Origin: a bacterium | GTDB taxonomy: Bacteria; Planctomycetota; UBA1135; UBA2386 | Assembly (NCBI GenBank): GCA_024743115.1 | Contig: JANSXC010000016.1 | Location: 94,747 to 158,746 of the forward strand | Direction of reading: 5' to 3' | DNA: 64,000 bases | Part shown: positions 1 through 8,445 of the stretch, piece after piece | How positions within the stretch are numbered: the first letter of the stretch is position 1 | How the letters are laid out: each line of letters opens with the position of its first letter | Notes under the pieces: generated by a model | What the model was told of the DNA's origin: nothing | The model's database searches: none | Seen by the model: the letters and a program-made list of their open reading frames with translations, nothing else | Translations under genes and position numbers: made by a program

Positions 1-501
1 GGCGACGCGGCGACCAATGCGGGCGTGTTCTACGAGAGTCTCAACTTCGCGGCTCTGCGCGCGCTCCCGGTGCTGTTCGTCTGCGAGGACAATGGCTTCT
101 CGAACGTGATGCCCAAGTCCGAACACTCGGCGCACGACATCGTCGGGGTCGCGAGCCAGATGATGCCGACGGCGAGTATCGACGGCACGGACGTGCTCGC
201 AGTCAACGATGCCGCCGGCCGCGCCGTGTCCCGCGCCCGCGGTGGTCAGGGGCCACAGTTCCTGCATTGCCGAACCAAGCGCTGGATGAAGCATCAGGGC
301 CCCGAGCGTTGCGACCTCATCGAGGTCGACATCGAACGCGACTGCCCGATCCACAAACTCGAGCGCTTCATGGCGAGCAGCGGCATGGTCACGCCGCGCG
401 AACTGGCGGACCTCCGCTCGGCGATCGAATCGGAGATCGACGCCGCGATCGAGTTCGCCGAACGCTCGCCGCGCCCCGACCCGAACCTGATGGAGGCCTG
501 A
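1..501 (+). CDS. TPP-dependent 2-oxoacid dehydrogenase E1 component, alpha subunit (5' truncated by window)
   Basis: C-terminal 166 residues of an E1 alpha subunit, which decarboxylates a 2-oxo acid using thiamine pyrophosphate. The reading frame is open from base 1 and the first residues are GDAATNAGVF. This is the TPP-binding motif normally written GDG...NN; here it reads GDA at residues 1-3 and DN at 30-31, so both halves are slightly non-canonical. The tail (ELADLRSAIESEI, FAERSPRPD) is typical of the family. The E1 beta gene follows after 2 bases, so the two form an E1 heterodimer. No E2 or E3 gene is visible, so the 2-oxo acid and acyl acceptor are unknown. The context of sugar-modifying genes suggests a biosynthetic role. 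Confidence 0.88.
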   Translation, partial: GDAATNAGVFYESLNFAALRALPVLFVCEDNGFSNVMPKSEHSAHDIVGVASQMMPTASIDGTDVLAVNDAAGRAVSRARGGQGPQFLHCRTKRWMKHQGPERCDLIEVDIERDCPIHKLERFMASSGMVTPRELADLRSAIESEIDAAIEFAERSPRPDPNLMEA

Positions 502-503
502 AG

Positions 504-1529
504 ATGCCCTGGAGCCGTTTCGACTGCGACTACGCCGCGCCTGCCGGCGGGGAACGTGAGCTTACCTACTGCCACGCCGTCCGTGAGGCGATCGACCAGG
601 CCATGCAGCTCGACTCGCGGGTCTTCGCCATCGGCCTCGATGCCGACGACAAGTTTGGCGTCTTCGGTTCGATGAGCGATCTGTCACATCCCGAGCGCGT
701 CCTCGGAACGCCGATCTCGGAGAACGCCATGACCGGCGTCGCGCTCGGCGCGGCGCTCAGTGGTCTGCGGCCGATCCACGTGCATCTGCGCAACGACTTC
801 CTGCTCGTCGCGATGGACCAGATCGTGAACTACGTCGCCAAGTGGCAGGACATGTTCGATCGCCAGGTCCAGGTGCCGCTGGTCATCCGTTCCGTCATCG
901 GGCGCGGCTGGGGCTGTGGCGCTCAGCATTCGCAGACGCTGCACGGCATGTTTGCGCAGATTCCGGGGCTCAAAGTGATCACGCCGTCGACGCCGTACGA
1001 CGCCAAGGGGCTGCTGGCCGCAGCGATCAAGAACGACTCGCCGGTGTTGTTCTTCGAGCATCGCTGGCTCTACAAGAACACCGGCGCGGTGCCCGAGGAG
1101 ATCTACACGCTGCCGATCGGTAAGGCGGCGCACCTGCATCGTGGCAACGGCCTGACGGTCGTCGCGCCATCGCTGGCCGCGATCCATGCCCTCAAGGCCT
1201 GCGAGAACGACGACCTCGACGTCGACCTGATCGATCCGCGCACGATCAAACCGCTCGACCTGGACACGATCCTCGCGTCGGTGCGCCGGACCGGTCGGCT
1301 GCTCGTCGTCGACTACGACTTCCCGTTCGCGGGCTTCGCAGCCGAGGTCTGCGCGGCCGTGACCGAGCAGGCGTTCGACGCCCTCGTGGCGCCGCCGCAG
1401 CGGCTCACGTTCCCGGACCGCGGCATGCCGGCGGCCGGTCCACTCGAGCGCAGCTACTACCCGACCCCCGAGCGCATCGGTGAAGCGATGCGCGAACTCC
1501 TGGCGGGTCAGCCCGCAGTCACCGTGTAA
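504..1529 (+). CDS. TPP-dependent dehydrogenase E1 component, beta subunit
   Basis: 341 residues, the usual size for an E1 beta or transketolase-like pyrimidine-binding subunit. The conserved Glu that activates TPP is in TPISENAMTGVALGAA. The AQHSQTLHGMFAQIPGLKV stretch is the characteristic loop, and the C-terminal transketolase_C domain contains DLIDPRTIKPLD. The ATG at 504 lies 2 bases after the alpha-subunit stop, which implies translational coupling; an upstream in-frame start at 267 would run inside the alpha gene. It forms the catalytic alpha2beta2 E1 with the upstream product. The substrate cannot be read from the sequence. Confidence 0.9.
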   Translation: MPWSRFDCDYAAPAGGERELTYCHAVREAIDQAMQLDSRVFAIGLDADDKFGVFGSMSDLSHPERVLGTPISENAMTGVALGAALSGLRPIHVHLRNDFLLVAMDQIVNYVAKWQDMFDRQVQVPLVIRSVIGRGWGCGAQHSQTLHGMFAQIPGLKVITPSTPYDAKGLLAAAIKNDSPVLFFEHRWLYKNTGAVPEEIYTLPIGKAAHLHRGNGLTVVAPSLAAIHALKACENDDLDVDLIDPRTIKPLDLDTILASVRRTGRLLVVDYDFPFAGFAAEVCAAVTEQAFDALVAPPQRLTFPDRGMPAAGPLERSYYPTPERIGEAMRELLAGQPAVTV

Positions 1530-1536
1530 ACCAGCG

Positions 1537-3117
1537 ATGACCCGATCTCGCCCGCTCGACCTGCTGCTCATCAACCCCGGTGGTCAGCAGCGCATCTATC
1601 AGAACCTGAGCACCAACCTCGCGGCCAAGGAGCCGCCGATCTGGGCGGGACTGCTCGCGACCTACGCGCGTAACAAGGGGCACTCGGTCGCGATCCTGGA
1701 CGCGAATGCCCTCGATTTGTCGCCGGCGGAGGTGGCCGAGCAGGTCGCCGAGCTCCGCCCCCTGCTCACTGCGGTCGTGGTCTACGGCCACAACCCGAAC
1801 GCCTCGACGTTCGCGATGCCGGGCGCTGGCGATGTTTGTTCGGCCGTGAAGGAAGCCGACCCCGAGGGGCGGGTGATTCTGCTGGGAGGGCACGTTTCCG
1901 CGCTGCCCGAGCGCACCCTGGCGGAGGAAGATGTCGACTTCGTCTGCGGTGGCGAGGGAGGTGTCACACTGCACGAATTGATCGGTGCACTGCGCGCGAC
2001 ACCGAGTCGCCCCGAACTCACGAACGTGCGCGGCCTGTGGTGGCGTGATGGTGGCACCGCCGTGCGCAACCCCGCCGCGCCGCTCGTGCGCGACCTCGCG
2101 CGCGAGATGCCCGGCATGGCCTGGGACCTGCTCGATATGACGCAGTATCGGGCGCACAACTGGCACTGCTTCGGGCGGGAGAACCGCGCGCCGTACGCCG
2201 CCCTCTACACCACCCTCGGCTGCCCGTTCACGTGCACGTTCTGCTGTATCCAGGCGCCATTCAAGTCCGGTGAGGCGGCCTCTGGCCTCGACCCGAAGAT
2301 CAACAGCTATCGGCGGTTCGACCCCGACCACGTGGTCGAGCAGATCGGCTCGCTCTGGCGAGAGCACGGCATCCAGAACATCAAGGTTGCCGACGAACTG
2401 TTCCTCCTCGACCGCCGGCACGTTAGCCGGATCTGCGACGGACTCTCGGCCTTGCATGCGGACCTCAACATCTGGGCCTATGCGCGCGTCGACACGTGCA
2501 ACGATGCGGGCCTGCTCGTCAAGATGCGGGAAGCAGGCGTGCGCTGGCTCGCGATCGGGATCGAGTCCGCGAGCGAGAGAGTGCGCGCTGACGTCGACAA
2601 GGGCTACCGACCCGACGCGATCGAACAGGCGATCGGCCGCGTGCGGGACGCCGGCATTCACGTGATGGGCAACTACATCTTCGGTCTGCCCGAGGACGAC
2701 CGCACCTCGATGCGTCAGACGCTCGATTTCGCGAAGTCGCTGAACACCGAGTTCGCGAACTTCTTCTCCGCGATGGCGTACCCGGGATCGCAACTCTATC
2801 GCGACGCCGTCGAACGCGGCTGGCCCCTGCCGGAGACCTGGGACGGCTACTCGCAGCACAGCCGCTCCTGTCTGCCGCTACCGACGCGCCACCTCAGTGG
2901 TGGAGAGGTGCTGGCGTTCCGTGATACGGCGTTCCGGGAGTACTTCGACCGCGACGAGTATCGCACGATGGTGCGCGGCACGTTCGGTGAGGCGGCCGGT
3001 GAAGAGATCGAACGCATGCTCGGCCACGACCTCGACCGCGAGCATGCGTCGAGCACGGGATCGAACGGCGGGGCGTCTCGGGAGGCGCGCGAGCCGCTCG
3101 CGCCGCAGCGGGCGTGA
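1537..3117 (+). CDS. Cobalamin-binding-domain radical SAM protein
   Basis: 526 residues. The N-terminal third has the B12-binding Rossmann-like fold (LLLINPGGQQ, WAGLLATYARNKGHSVAILDAN, VILLGGHVSALPE). No DxHxxG motif is obvious, so the cobalamin is probably held base-off without a protein His ligand, or it may be absent. The radical SAM core has the CX3CX2C cluster ligands at C229, C233 and C236 (GCPFTCTFC), followed by an Elp3/MiaB-like barrel (AGVRWLAIGIESASE, GNYIFGLPEDD). Members methylate or rearrange unactivated carbons. The gene sits 7 bases after E1 beta and overlaps the next gene by GTGA, so it is in an operon with the glycosyltransferase. The substrate is unknown. Confidence 0.85.
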   Translation: MTRSRPLDLLLINPGGQQRIYQNLSTNLAAKEPPIWAGLLATYARNKGHSVAILDANALDLSPAEVAEQVAELRPLLTAVVVYGHNPNASTFAMPGAGDVCSAVKEADPEGRVILLGGHVSALPERTLAEEDVDFVCGGEGGVTLHELIGALRATPSRPELTNVRGLWWRDGGTAVRNPAAPLVRDLAREMPGMAWDLLDMTQYRAHNWHCFGRENRAPYAALYTTLGCPFTCTFCCIQAPFKSGEAASGLDPKINSYRRFDPDHVVEQIGSLWREHGIQNIKVADELFLLDRRHVSRICDGLSALHADLNIWAYARVDTCNDAGLLVKMREAGVRWLAIGIESASERVRADVDKGYRPDAIEQAIGRVRDAGIHVMGNYIFGLPEDDRTSMRQTLDFAKSLNTEFANFFSAMAYPGSQLYRDAVERGWPLPETWDGYSQHSRSCLPLPTRHLSGGEVLAFRDTAFREYFDRDEYRTMVRGTFGEAAGEEIERMLGHDLDREHASSTGSNGGASREAREPLAPQRA

Positions 3118-5684
3118 CACGGCCGCCGCGGATCACGGCGATGGTCTCGACCTATGCCGCGGAGCGCTTCCTGCGCGGCTGTCTCGAGGATCTGCTGGCG
3201 CAGACCGTGGCGGACGAACTCGAGATCCTCGTGATCGACGCCGCTTCACCCCAGAACGAGCGGGCGATCGTCGAAGAGTTCGCGGCACGGTTCCCGCGCC
3301 TGCGATACGTCCGCACCGCGACGCGCGTCAACACGTCAGAGGCGTTCAACCTCGCGACCGAAATGGCCACGGGCCGCTATCTCACGACGGCGAACACGGA
3401 CGATCGTCATCACCCGGAGTTCTGCGCGCGCATGTGTGACGTGCTCGATCGGCACCCAGACATCGCTCTAGCCTACGCCGACACCCGAATTACGACGGTC
3501 GAGAACGAGACCTGGGCCGACAACACGGCCACGTTGCGGCACGCGTGGCCCGACTACACGCCGACAGCGGCTTTGTCCTGCTGCCTCTTCGGTGCCCAGG
3601 CCGTCTGGCGCCGTGACGTGCACGAGAAGGTGGGGCCATGGGATCCCACGATCCTCCGGGCCAACGATCAGGACATGTTCTTGCGAATCGCGCTCGCCGA
3701 GGGCGCGATCCATGTCCGGGAGGACCTCGGCCTCTTCCTTCGGCGCGAGGACAGCGAGAGTGGGCGAGCCAACCACGACGCCACGCTCTCCGAGGTGCTG
3801 ACCGTGATGCGGCGGCATCGCGAGGACACCCCGCTCAGGCGCATCTTCCCCGCACTGGCCCGCCCCGAGTTCGCGTCGGACCAACTCGCCGAGGCTGCCG
3901 CGTGGTTCGAACTCGGCCTGCTGGCCGCGCTCGGCCCCTACACCGACGCCGAGTTCGCGATCCGCTGCTTCGAACGTGGCCATCGGGCGGGCGGCGAGAA
4001 GGTGCGCTATGCGTTTGCGAACAACCTGGGCGCGGTACTCGCGTGTGCGGGATCGACGGAGCCCGCGGCGCGCGCCCTGCAGCTCGCGGTGAGCGCCGGC
4101 GCCGACGATGCCGGCGAGGCGACGGAAAATCTCGCACGACTCCGGTTGGCCAGGACGCCACGACTCCGGGAGATGAGCTTCGCTGCGGTCGATCACCCGC
4201 TCGTCGCCGACAGTCGGCGGGGCCTGGGCATCATGGCCGACAGCAGATGCGTTACGCGTGAGATGGTGCCCTGGGACGTGTTCGAAGGTCCGAATGGCGT
4301 GCCGATCGGCCGTGACATCGTGCTCGTGATGTATGGCTGGTCCGACCGCGGCGGCGGCACGATCCTGCCGCGCGCGTTCGCGGCGGAGCTCGCCGCGCAG
4401 GGCCAAGCACGCGGCGACCGCGTCGCGGTCATCTACGCCGCGGCGACGCCCGCGCCGGAGCTGCCACCGTACGGCATTCGTCGCACGGTCGAGAATGGCG
4501 TTCGCCTGTTCGGCATCCACAACCGTGCAACGGCGTTCATGGCCGCCGATGCTCCGGCCAGCGAGATCGACGACCGGCGAGCAGCGACGGTCTTCGCCGA
4601 GCTCCTCGACGAACTCGAGCCCGACGTCGTGCACTTTTGGAACCTGCACGGCCTCGGGATGTCGTTGCCACGCGCGTGCCGTCAACGGGGCATCCCGACG
4701 GTGCTGAGTTCGAACAACTACTGGTCCGTCTGCCCGCGGCTCTATCTCGTGAGCGAGCGCCTCGCCCGTTGTGACGGGGCAAGCGCGGACGGCGCCAAGT
4801 GCGCCCGCTGTTTGGGTGGCAGCGCGCCCGCGGCCGACTACGGCGATCGCCGGGCCGCCGGCGTGCGGATGCTTCGTCAGGACGTCGACGTGCATCTCGC
4901 CACATCGCACCGGGTAAGGGAACTGCACGTTCGAAACGGTGACGACCCGCGCCATGTCCGGGTGCTTCGGCAGGAACCGCCCGCCGTTGCCGATATCTGG
5001 CGCCGGACCGGTGCAGGGCGACCGATCGTCGAGTGTCTGACCCGGACGCTGCGCATCGGCTATATCGGTTCGGTCATGGCCCACAAGGGCGTGCACGTGC
5101 TGGCGGCCGCGCTGCAGCGCCTGCCGGCGGAGCGGGTCGAAGCAATCGCGATCGGCGACGTGGCGCCGGACTACCTGGACACGCTCCGGCAGTTCGATCC
5201 CGCCGGCCGCCTGCAGCTCGCCGGTGCCTACGACCCGTCGGCACTCCCGGAACTGCTCGCGCAGCTCGACGTCGTGGTGGTGCCTTCGGTCTGGGACGAT
5301 TGCGCCCCGTTCGTGGTAGCGGAAGCGCTCGCGGCGCGTTGCCCGGTCATCGGCGCCGATATCGGCGGTATCCCGGACTTCGTCGAGCCGGGGGAGAACG
5401 GTCTGCTCGTGCCCGCGGGCGATGCGCCCGCCCTCGCGGCGGCAATCGGCACGTTCCTGCGGGATGCCGAGCAACTCGGCCGCATGCAGCGCGCGATCAC
5501 GCCGCCGCGCGGCCTGCCGGCATTCACCCGGGACGTCGTTGCCGTCTACGACGAACTGCTAGTGGGGGCGACGCAACGTCGGTGCGAGCATGCCGGCCGC
5601 GAGCAGGACCGCGACGCTCGCGGCGACCAGGGTAGCGAGCAGCCCGTCGGCATCGCCGCCCCACGCGTCGTACAGCCAACCTGA
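3114..5684 (+). CDS. GT2-GT4 fusion glycosyltransferase
   Basis: 856 residues starting with GTG inside a GTGA overlap with the radical SAM gene. The first ~230 residues are a GT2 (GT-A) domain: AMVSTYAAERFLRGCLEDL, EILVIDAASPQ and the metal-binding region TTANTDDRHHPEF. A helical middle follows. The second half is a GT4 (GT-B) domain with the donor-site block PSVWDDCAPFVVAEALA..C and a GGIPDFVEPGENGLLV motif. A four-Cys cluster (C-P-R-L..., CDG, KCARCL) sits in the acceptor half and may bind zinc. It probably adds two sugars to a surface glycan. The last ~42 codons overlap the convergent permease gene and look like read-through rather than folded domain. Confidence 0.87.
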   Translation: MTRPPRITAMVSTYAAERFLRGCLEDLLAQTVADELEILVIDAASPQNERAIVEEFAARFPRLRYVRTATRVNTSEAFNLATEMATGRYLTTANTDDRHHPEFCARMCDVLDRHPDIALAYADTRITTVENETWADNTATLRHAWPDYTPTAALSCCLFGAQAVWRRDVHEKVGPWDPTILRANDQDMFLRIALAEGAIHVREDLGLFLRREDSESGRANHDATLSEVLTVMRRHREDTPLRRIFPALARPEFASDQLAEAAAWFELGLLAALGPYTDAEFAIRCFERGHRAGGEKVRYAFANNLGAVLACAGSTEPAARALQLAVSAGADDAGEATENLARLRLARTPRLREMSFAAVDHPLVADSRRGLGIMADSRCVTREMVPWDVFEGPNGVPIGRDIVLVMYGWSDRGGGTILPRAFAAELAAQGQARGDRVAVIYAAATPAPELPPYGIRRTVENGVRLFGIHNRATAFMAADAPASEIDDRRAATVFAELLDELEPDVVHFWNLHGLGMSLPRACRQRGIPTVLSSNNYWSVCPRLYLVSERLARCDGASADGAKCARCLGGSAPAADYGDRRAAGVRMLRQDVDVHLATSHRVRELHVRNGDDPRHVRVLRQEPPAVADIWRRTGAGRPIVECLTRTLRIGYIGSVMAHKGVHVLAAALQRLPAERVEAIAIGDVAPDYLDTLRQFDPAGRLQLAGAYDPSALPELLAQLDVVVVPSVWDDCAPFVVAEALAARCPVIGADIGGIPDFVEPGENGLLVPAGDAPALAAAIGTFLRDAEQLGRMQRAITPPRGLPAFTRDVVAVYDELLVGATQRRCEHAGREQDRDARGDQGSEQPVGIAAPRVVQPT

Positions 5685-6797
5685 GAGCAACAGCCCCACG
5701 AGCCGCCCGGCCGCGTTGGCCGCGTAGTAAAAGCCGACGCGCTCGACGACTGTGTCTGCGCCGGCGAGTGCGACGACGAGCCAGCTGTGGAGGCTACTGC
5801 AAAGCGCGAACACGGCGCCGTAGAGCAGTAGTCCGCCGAGCACGATCTCGCGCTGCCAATCGGCCCAGGCCTCGGTGGCCAGAGCGACAACGGTCATGGC
5901 GATCGGCACCAGCAAGGCGAGGGTCATCGTCAGGGTCCGCCGCATTCCCGCCGCGAGCTGGTCGGTTCGCGTCAGCTGCGGAGCGAGGCTCTGAACGAGG
6001 CCGTAACCGATGACCCATACCGCGAGAAACCCACCGACACCGCTCGACTGCCAATGCCAGATCGTCGTGAGGAACAGCGGCAACGCGATTGCGAACCAGG
6101 CGTCGCGCGAGCCAAACAGGAAGAGTCGCGCCGCAGCGAGCCAATTCACCGCCGAATCATGGGCGAACACGCTCGTGACCGCCTTGTCGGGAGTCCCCGG
6201 GACGCGTGGCAGCAAGGCCAACGCGAGGGCGGTCATTCCGGTCAGTGCGACCGCGATTGCAACGTTTGTGGACTGGAAGCCCAGCGTCGCGAGCAGGGCG
6301 CCACCAACGAAGAATCCGAAGCCCTTGATCGCGTTCTTGCTGCCCGTCAGAACGGCGACGGCACGGAACAAAGCGCCGGCCTTCGCATCGGGTGCGAGTT
6401 TGCGGACGTAGCTCTTCGAGGCTGTTTTGGCGAAGTCCTTGGCGACGCCGGACAGGACCTGCGTGAGCATCACCCAGCCGAGCGTCAGATCCTCGCTGTC
6501 GACGGCGAGCATCTGGCAGGCGACGGCCTGCAGCAGGAGCCCCGTAACGAGCAGTGGTTTGAGTCCGAAACGCGCGCCGAGGAAACCGCCGGCGAGATTC
6601 GTGAACACGCCGGCGATCTCGTATGGCAGGAGCAGCAGCGCCAGACCCCAGGCTGTCTGCCCTTGCGCGTGCAGGTGGAGCAGCACGAGCATGCGCAAGG
6701 CACCGTCGCTGAGAGTGAAGGCCCAGTAGCACCCGGTGACGACCAGGAAACCGGTGCGCGCAAACGGGTGTGCAATCCGACTTGCCACGGCGGGCAC
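5559..6797 (-). CDS. arsJ: ArsJ-like organoarsenical efflux MFS permease
   Basis: 412 residues with about 12 hydrophobic segments. The sequence follows the ArsJ subfamily rather than generic MFS: YWAFTLSDGALRMLVLLHLH near the start, YEIAGVFTNLAGGFLGARFGL, LSGVAKDFAKTASKSYVRKL, LTGSKNAIKGFGFFVGG and ARLFLFGSRDAWFAIALP. ArsJ exports 1-arseno-3-phosphoglycerate made by a GAPDH that is normally encoded next to it. No GAPDH or arsR gene is adjacent here, so the transported molecule could differ. It is convergent with the GT2-GT4 gene and overlaps its 3' end by 126 bases. The subfamily call is from memory of ArsJ sequences. Confidence 0.75.
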   Translation of the reverse strand: MPAVASRIAHPFARTGFLVVTGCYWAFTLSDGALRMLVLLHLHAQGQTAWGLALLLLPYEIAGVFTNLAGGFLGARFGLKPLLVTGLLLQAVACQMLAVDSEDLTLGWVMLTQVLSGVAKDFAKTASKSYVRKLAPDAKAGALFRAVAVLTGSKNAIKGFGFFVGGALLATLGFQSTNVAIAVALTGMTALALALLPRVPGTPDKAVTSVFAHDSAVNWLAAARLFLFGSRDAWFAIALPLFLTTIWHWQSSGVGGFLAVWVIGYGLVQSLAPQLTRTDQLAAGMRRTLTMTLALLVPIAMTVVALATEAWADWQREIVLGGLLLYGAVFALCSSLHSWLVVALAGADTVVERVGFYYAANAAGRLVGLLLSGWLYDAWGGDADGLLATLVAASVAVLLAAGMLAPTLRRPH

Positions 6798-6898
6798 GAT
6801 AGCGACAGGTCGGTCCGGAGCGGCCTCTTGTCCGCTTCTTCACCACTCGTCCCGATTCGATCCAGCCCGGGGCCGAAATGGTCGATGAGAAGGGCGGT

Positions 6899-7429
6899 AT
6901 GAGGTTCGAAACGACCGAACTCGAGGGCGTCGTCCGCATCGTCCCCGAGGTCTTTGCCGATCATCGCGGCCGGTACGTCGAGTTGTTCGACACGGCGAAG
7001 TACGGCGACGCGACGGGGGGCATCGATTTCGTCCAGGACGATGTCTCAGTCTCGCATGAGCACGTGCTGCGCGGCATTCACGGCGACTACGAGACGACGA
7101 AGCTCGTGAGCGTGCTGCAAGGCAAGGGCCATGCGATCATCGCCGACAACCGCCCGGAATCACCGACCTATCGGCAATGGCAGGCGTTCGAACTGTCGGG
7201 TGACAATCGCGTCCAGCTGCTGCTGCCGCCCGGCATCGGCAACTCGATCCTCGTGCTCGCGGGGCCGCTGGTCTACTGGTACAAGCAGAGCACGCACTTC
7301 GTACCTGGCCGCCAGTTCACGATCCGCTGGGACGATCCCGACTGGGGCTTCGAGTGGCCGATCGCGGATCCCGTGCTGTCGAACCGCGATCTCGTCGGCG
7401 CCTACCCGGAGGCGGTCGATGGCGAGTAG
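6899..7429 (+). CDS. RmlC-like dTDP-sugar 3,5-epimerase (cupin)
   Basis: 176 residues of the RmlC/RfbC cupin family, which epimerises 4-keto-6-deoxy nucleotide sugars. The family signature is visible: GRYVELFD, then VLRGIHGDYETTKLVSVLQG containing the catalytic His, the second-shell region VYWYKQSTHFVPG and the C-terminal SNRDL block. The ATG at 6899 is preferred because a purine-rich ribosome-binding sequence (gaagggcgg) precedes it; an in-frame ATG at 6878 adds seven residues and is possible. It overlaps the following dehydratase gene by 11 bases. The pair makes a modified deoxysugar, presumably the donor for the nearby glycosyltransferase. Confidence 0.85.
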   Translation: MRFETTELEGVVRIVPEVFADHRGRYVELFDTAKYGDATGGIDFVQDDVSVSHEHVLRGIHGDYETTKLVSVLQGKGHAIIADNRPESPTYRQWQAFELSGDNRVQLLLPPGIGNSILVLAGPLVYWYKQSTHFVPGRQFTIRWDDPDWGFEWPIADPVLSNRDLVGAYPEAVDGE

Positions 7430-8429
7430 TTGCCTCATCACGGGTTTCACCGGCATGGTGGGAAGCCACCTCGCCGACCATCTGCTCGAGCACACGGACT
7501 GGCACATTCACGGTCTGTTGCGTTGGAACGACGACCTCAGCAACGTCGACCACCTCGTGCCGGAAATCGACTGCGGCAACCGCATCGATCTGCACTACGC
7601 CGACCTCAACGACCTGGCGTCGTTGCAGCACGCGATTCGCAGCGCTCGTCCCGACTACGTCTTCCATCTCGCGGCGCAGAGCTACCCCAAGACCAGCTTC
7701 GACGCGCCACTCGAGACCCTGCAGACGAACATCCTCGGGACGGCCAATCTGCTCGAGGCGATCCGCCATTCCGGGCTCAGTCCGGTCGTGCACGTCTGCG
7801 CGAGTTCCGAAGTCTTCGGCCGCGTGCCGCGCGAACTGCTGCCGATCCACGAGGACCGGCCGTTCCATCCGGCGTCACCCTACGCGATCAGCAAGGTCGG
7901 CACGGACCTCGTCGGCCGCTTCTACGCCGAGGCTTACGGGATGTGCGTCATGACGACGCGCATGTTCACGCACACGGGCCCGCGGCGCGGCGACGTCTTC
8001 GCGGAGTCGACGTTTGCCAAGCAGATCGCGCTCATTGAAGAGGGCCGGATCCCGCCGATCCTGCGCACGGGCAATCTCGATAGCCTGCGGACCTGGTCGG
8101 ACGTGCGGGACGCAGTGCGGGCCTACCACCTGCTCGTAACGGTCGACCCGACGCCAGGGGCGTACTACAACATCGGCGGCAGCTTCAGCTGCACGGTGGG
8201 GGACATGCTCGAGCATCTTCTGCAGCTGTCCACCCGGGACGACATCGAGGTCATGACCGACCCCGAGCGACTGCGGCCCGTCGATGCGGATCTGCAGGTG
8301 CCCGACACCACCAAGTTCACCGCACACACGGGCTGGCGACCGCAGATCCCGTTCGAACGCACGATGCAGGACTTGCTCGACTACTGGCGCGAACGCGTGC
8401 GCTCGGGGCGGCAGTTCCTCGTTCGCTGA
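7419..8429 (+). CDS. GDP-mannose 4,6-dehydratase-like SDR
   Basis: 336 residues of the extended short-chain dehydrogenase family. The NAD(P)-binding motif TGFTGMVGSH is at the N-terminus, the catalytic YxxxK is in SPYAISKVG, and the preceding CASSEVFG matches the TSSAEVFG block of GDP-mannose dehydratases. RMFTHTGPRRGDVFAES and LDSLRTWSDVRDAV are also characteristic of GMD/RMD enzymes. It would convert a nucleotide-hexose to its 4-keto-6-deoxy form, the substrate for the epimerase overlapping its 5' end by 11 bases. Whether the nucleotide is GDP, CDP or dTDP cannot be settled by eye; the RmlC-type partner makes dTDP or CDP possible. Confidence 0.85.
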   Translation: MASSCLITGFTGMVGSHLADHLLEHTDWHIHGLLRWNDDLSNVDHLVPEIDCGNRIDLHYADLNDLASLQHAIRSARPDYVFHLAAQSYPKTSFDAPLETLQTNILGTANLLEAIRHSGLSPVVHVCASSEVFGRVPRELLPIHEDRPFHPASPYAISKVGTDLVGRFYAEAYGMCVMTTRMFTHTGPRRGDVFAESTFAKQIALIEEGRIPPILRTGNLDSLRTWSDVRDAVRAYHLLVTVDPTPGAYYNIGGSFSCTVGDMLEHLLQLSTRDDIEVMTDPERLRPVDADLQVPDTTKFTAHTGWRPQIPFERTMQDLLDYWRERVRSGRQFLVR

Positions 8430-8445
8430 CCGATCCTCCGAGTGG

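Noticed and set aside
3468..5474. 668-codon minus-strand frame opposite the GT2-GT4 gene
   Set aside because: Shadow frame; the plus strand encodes clear glycosyltransferase motifs.
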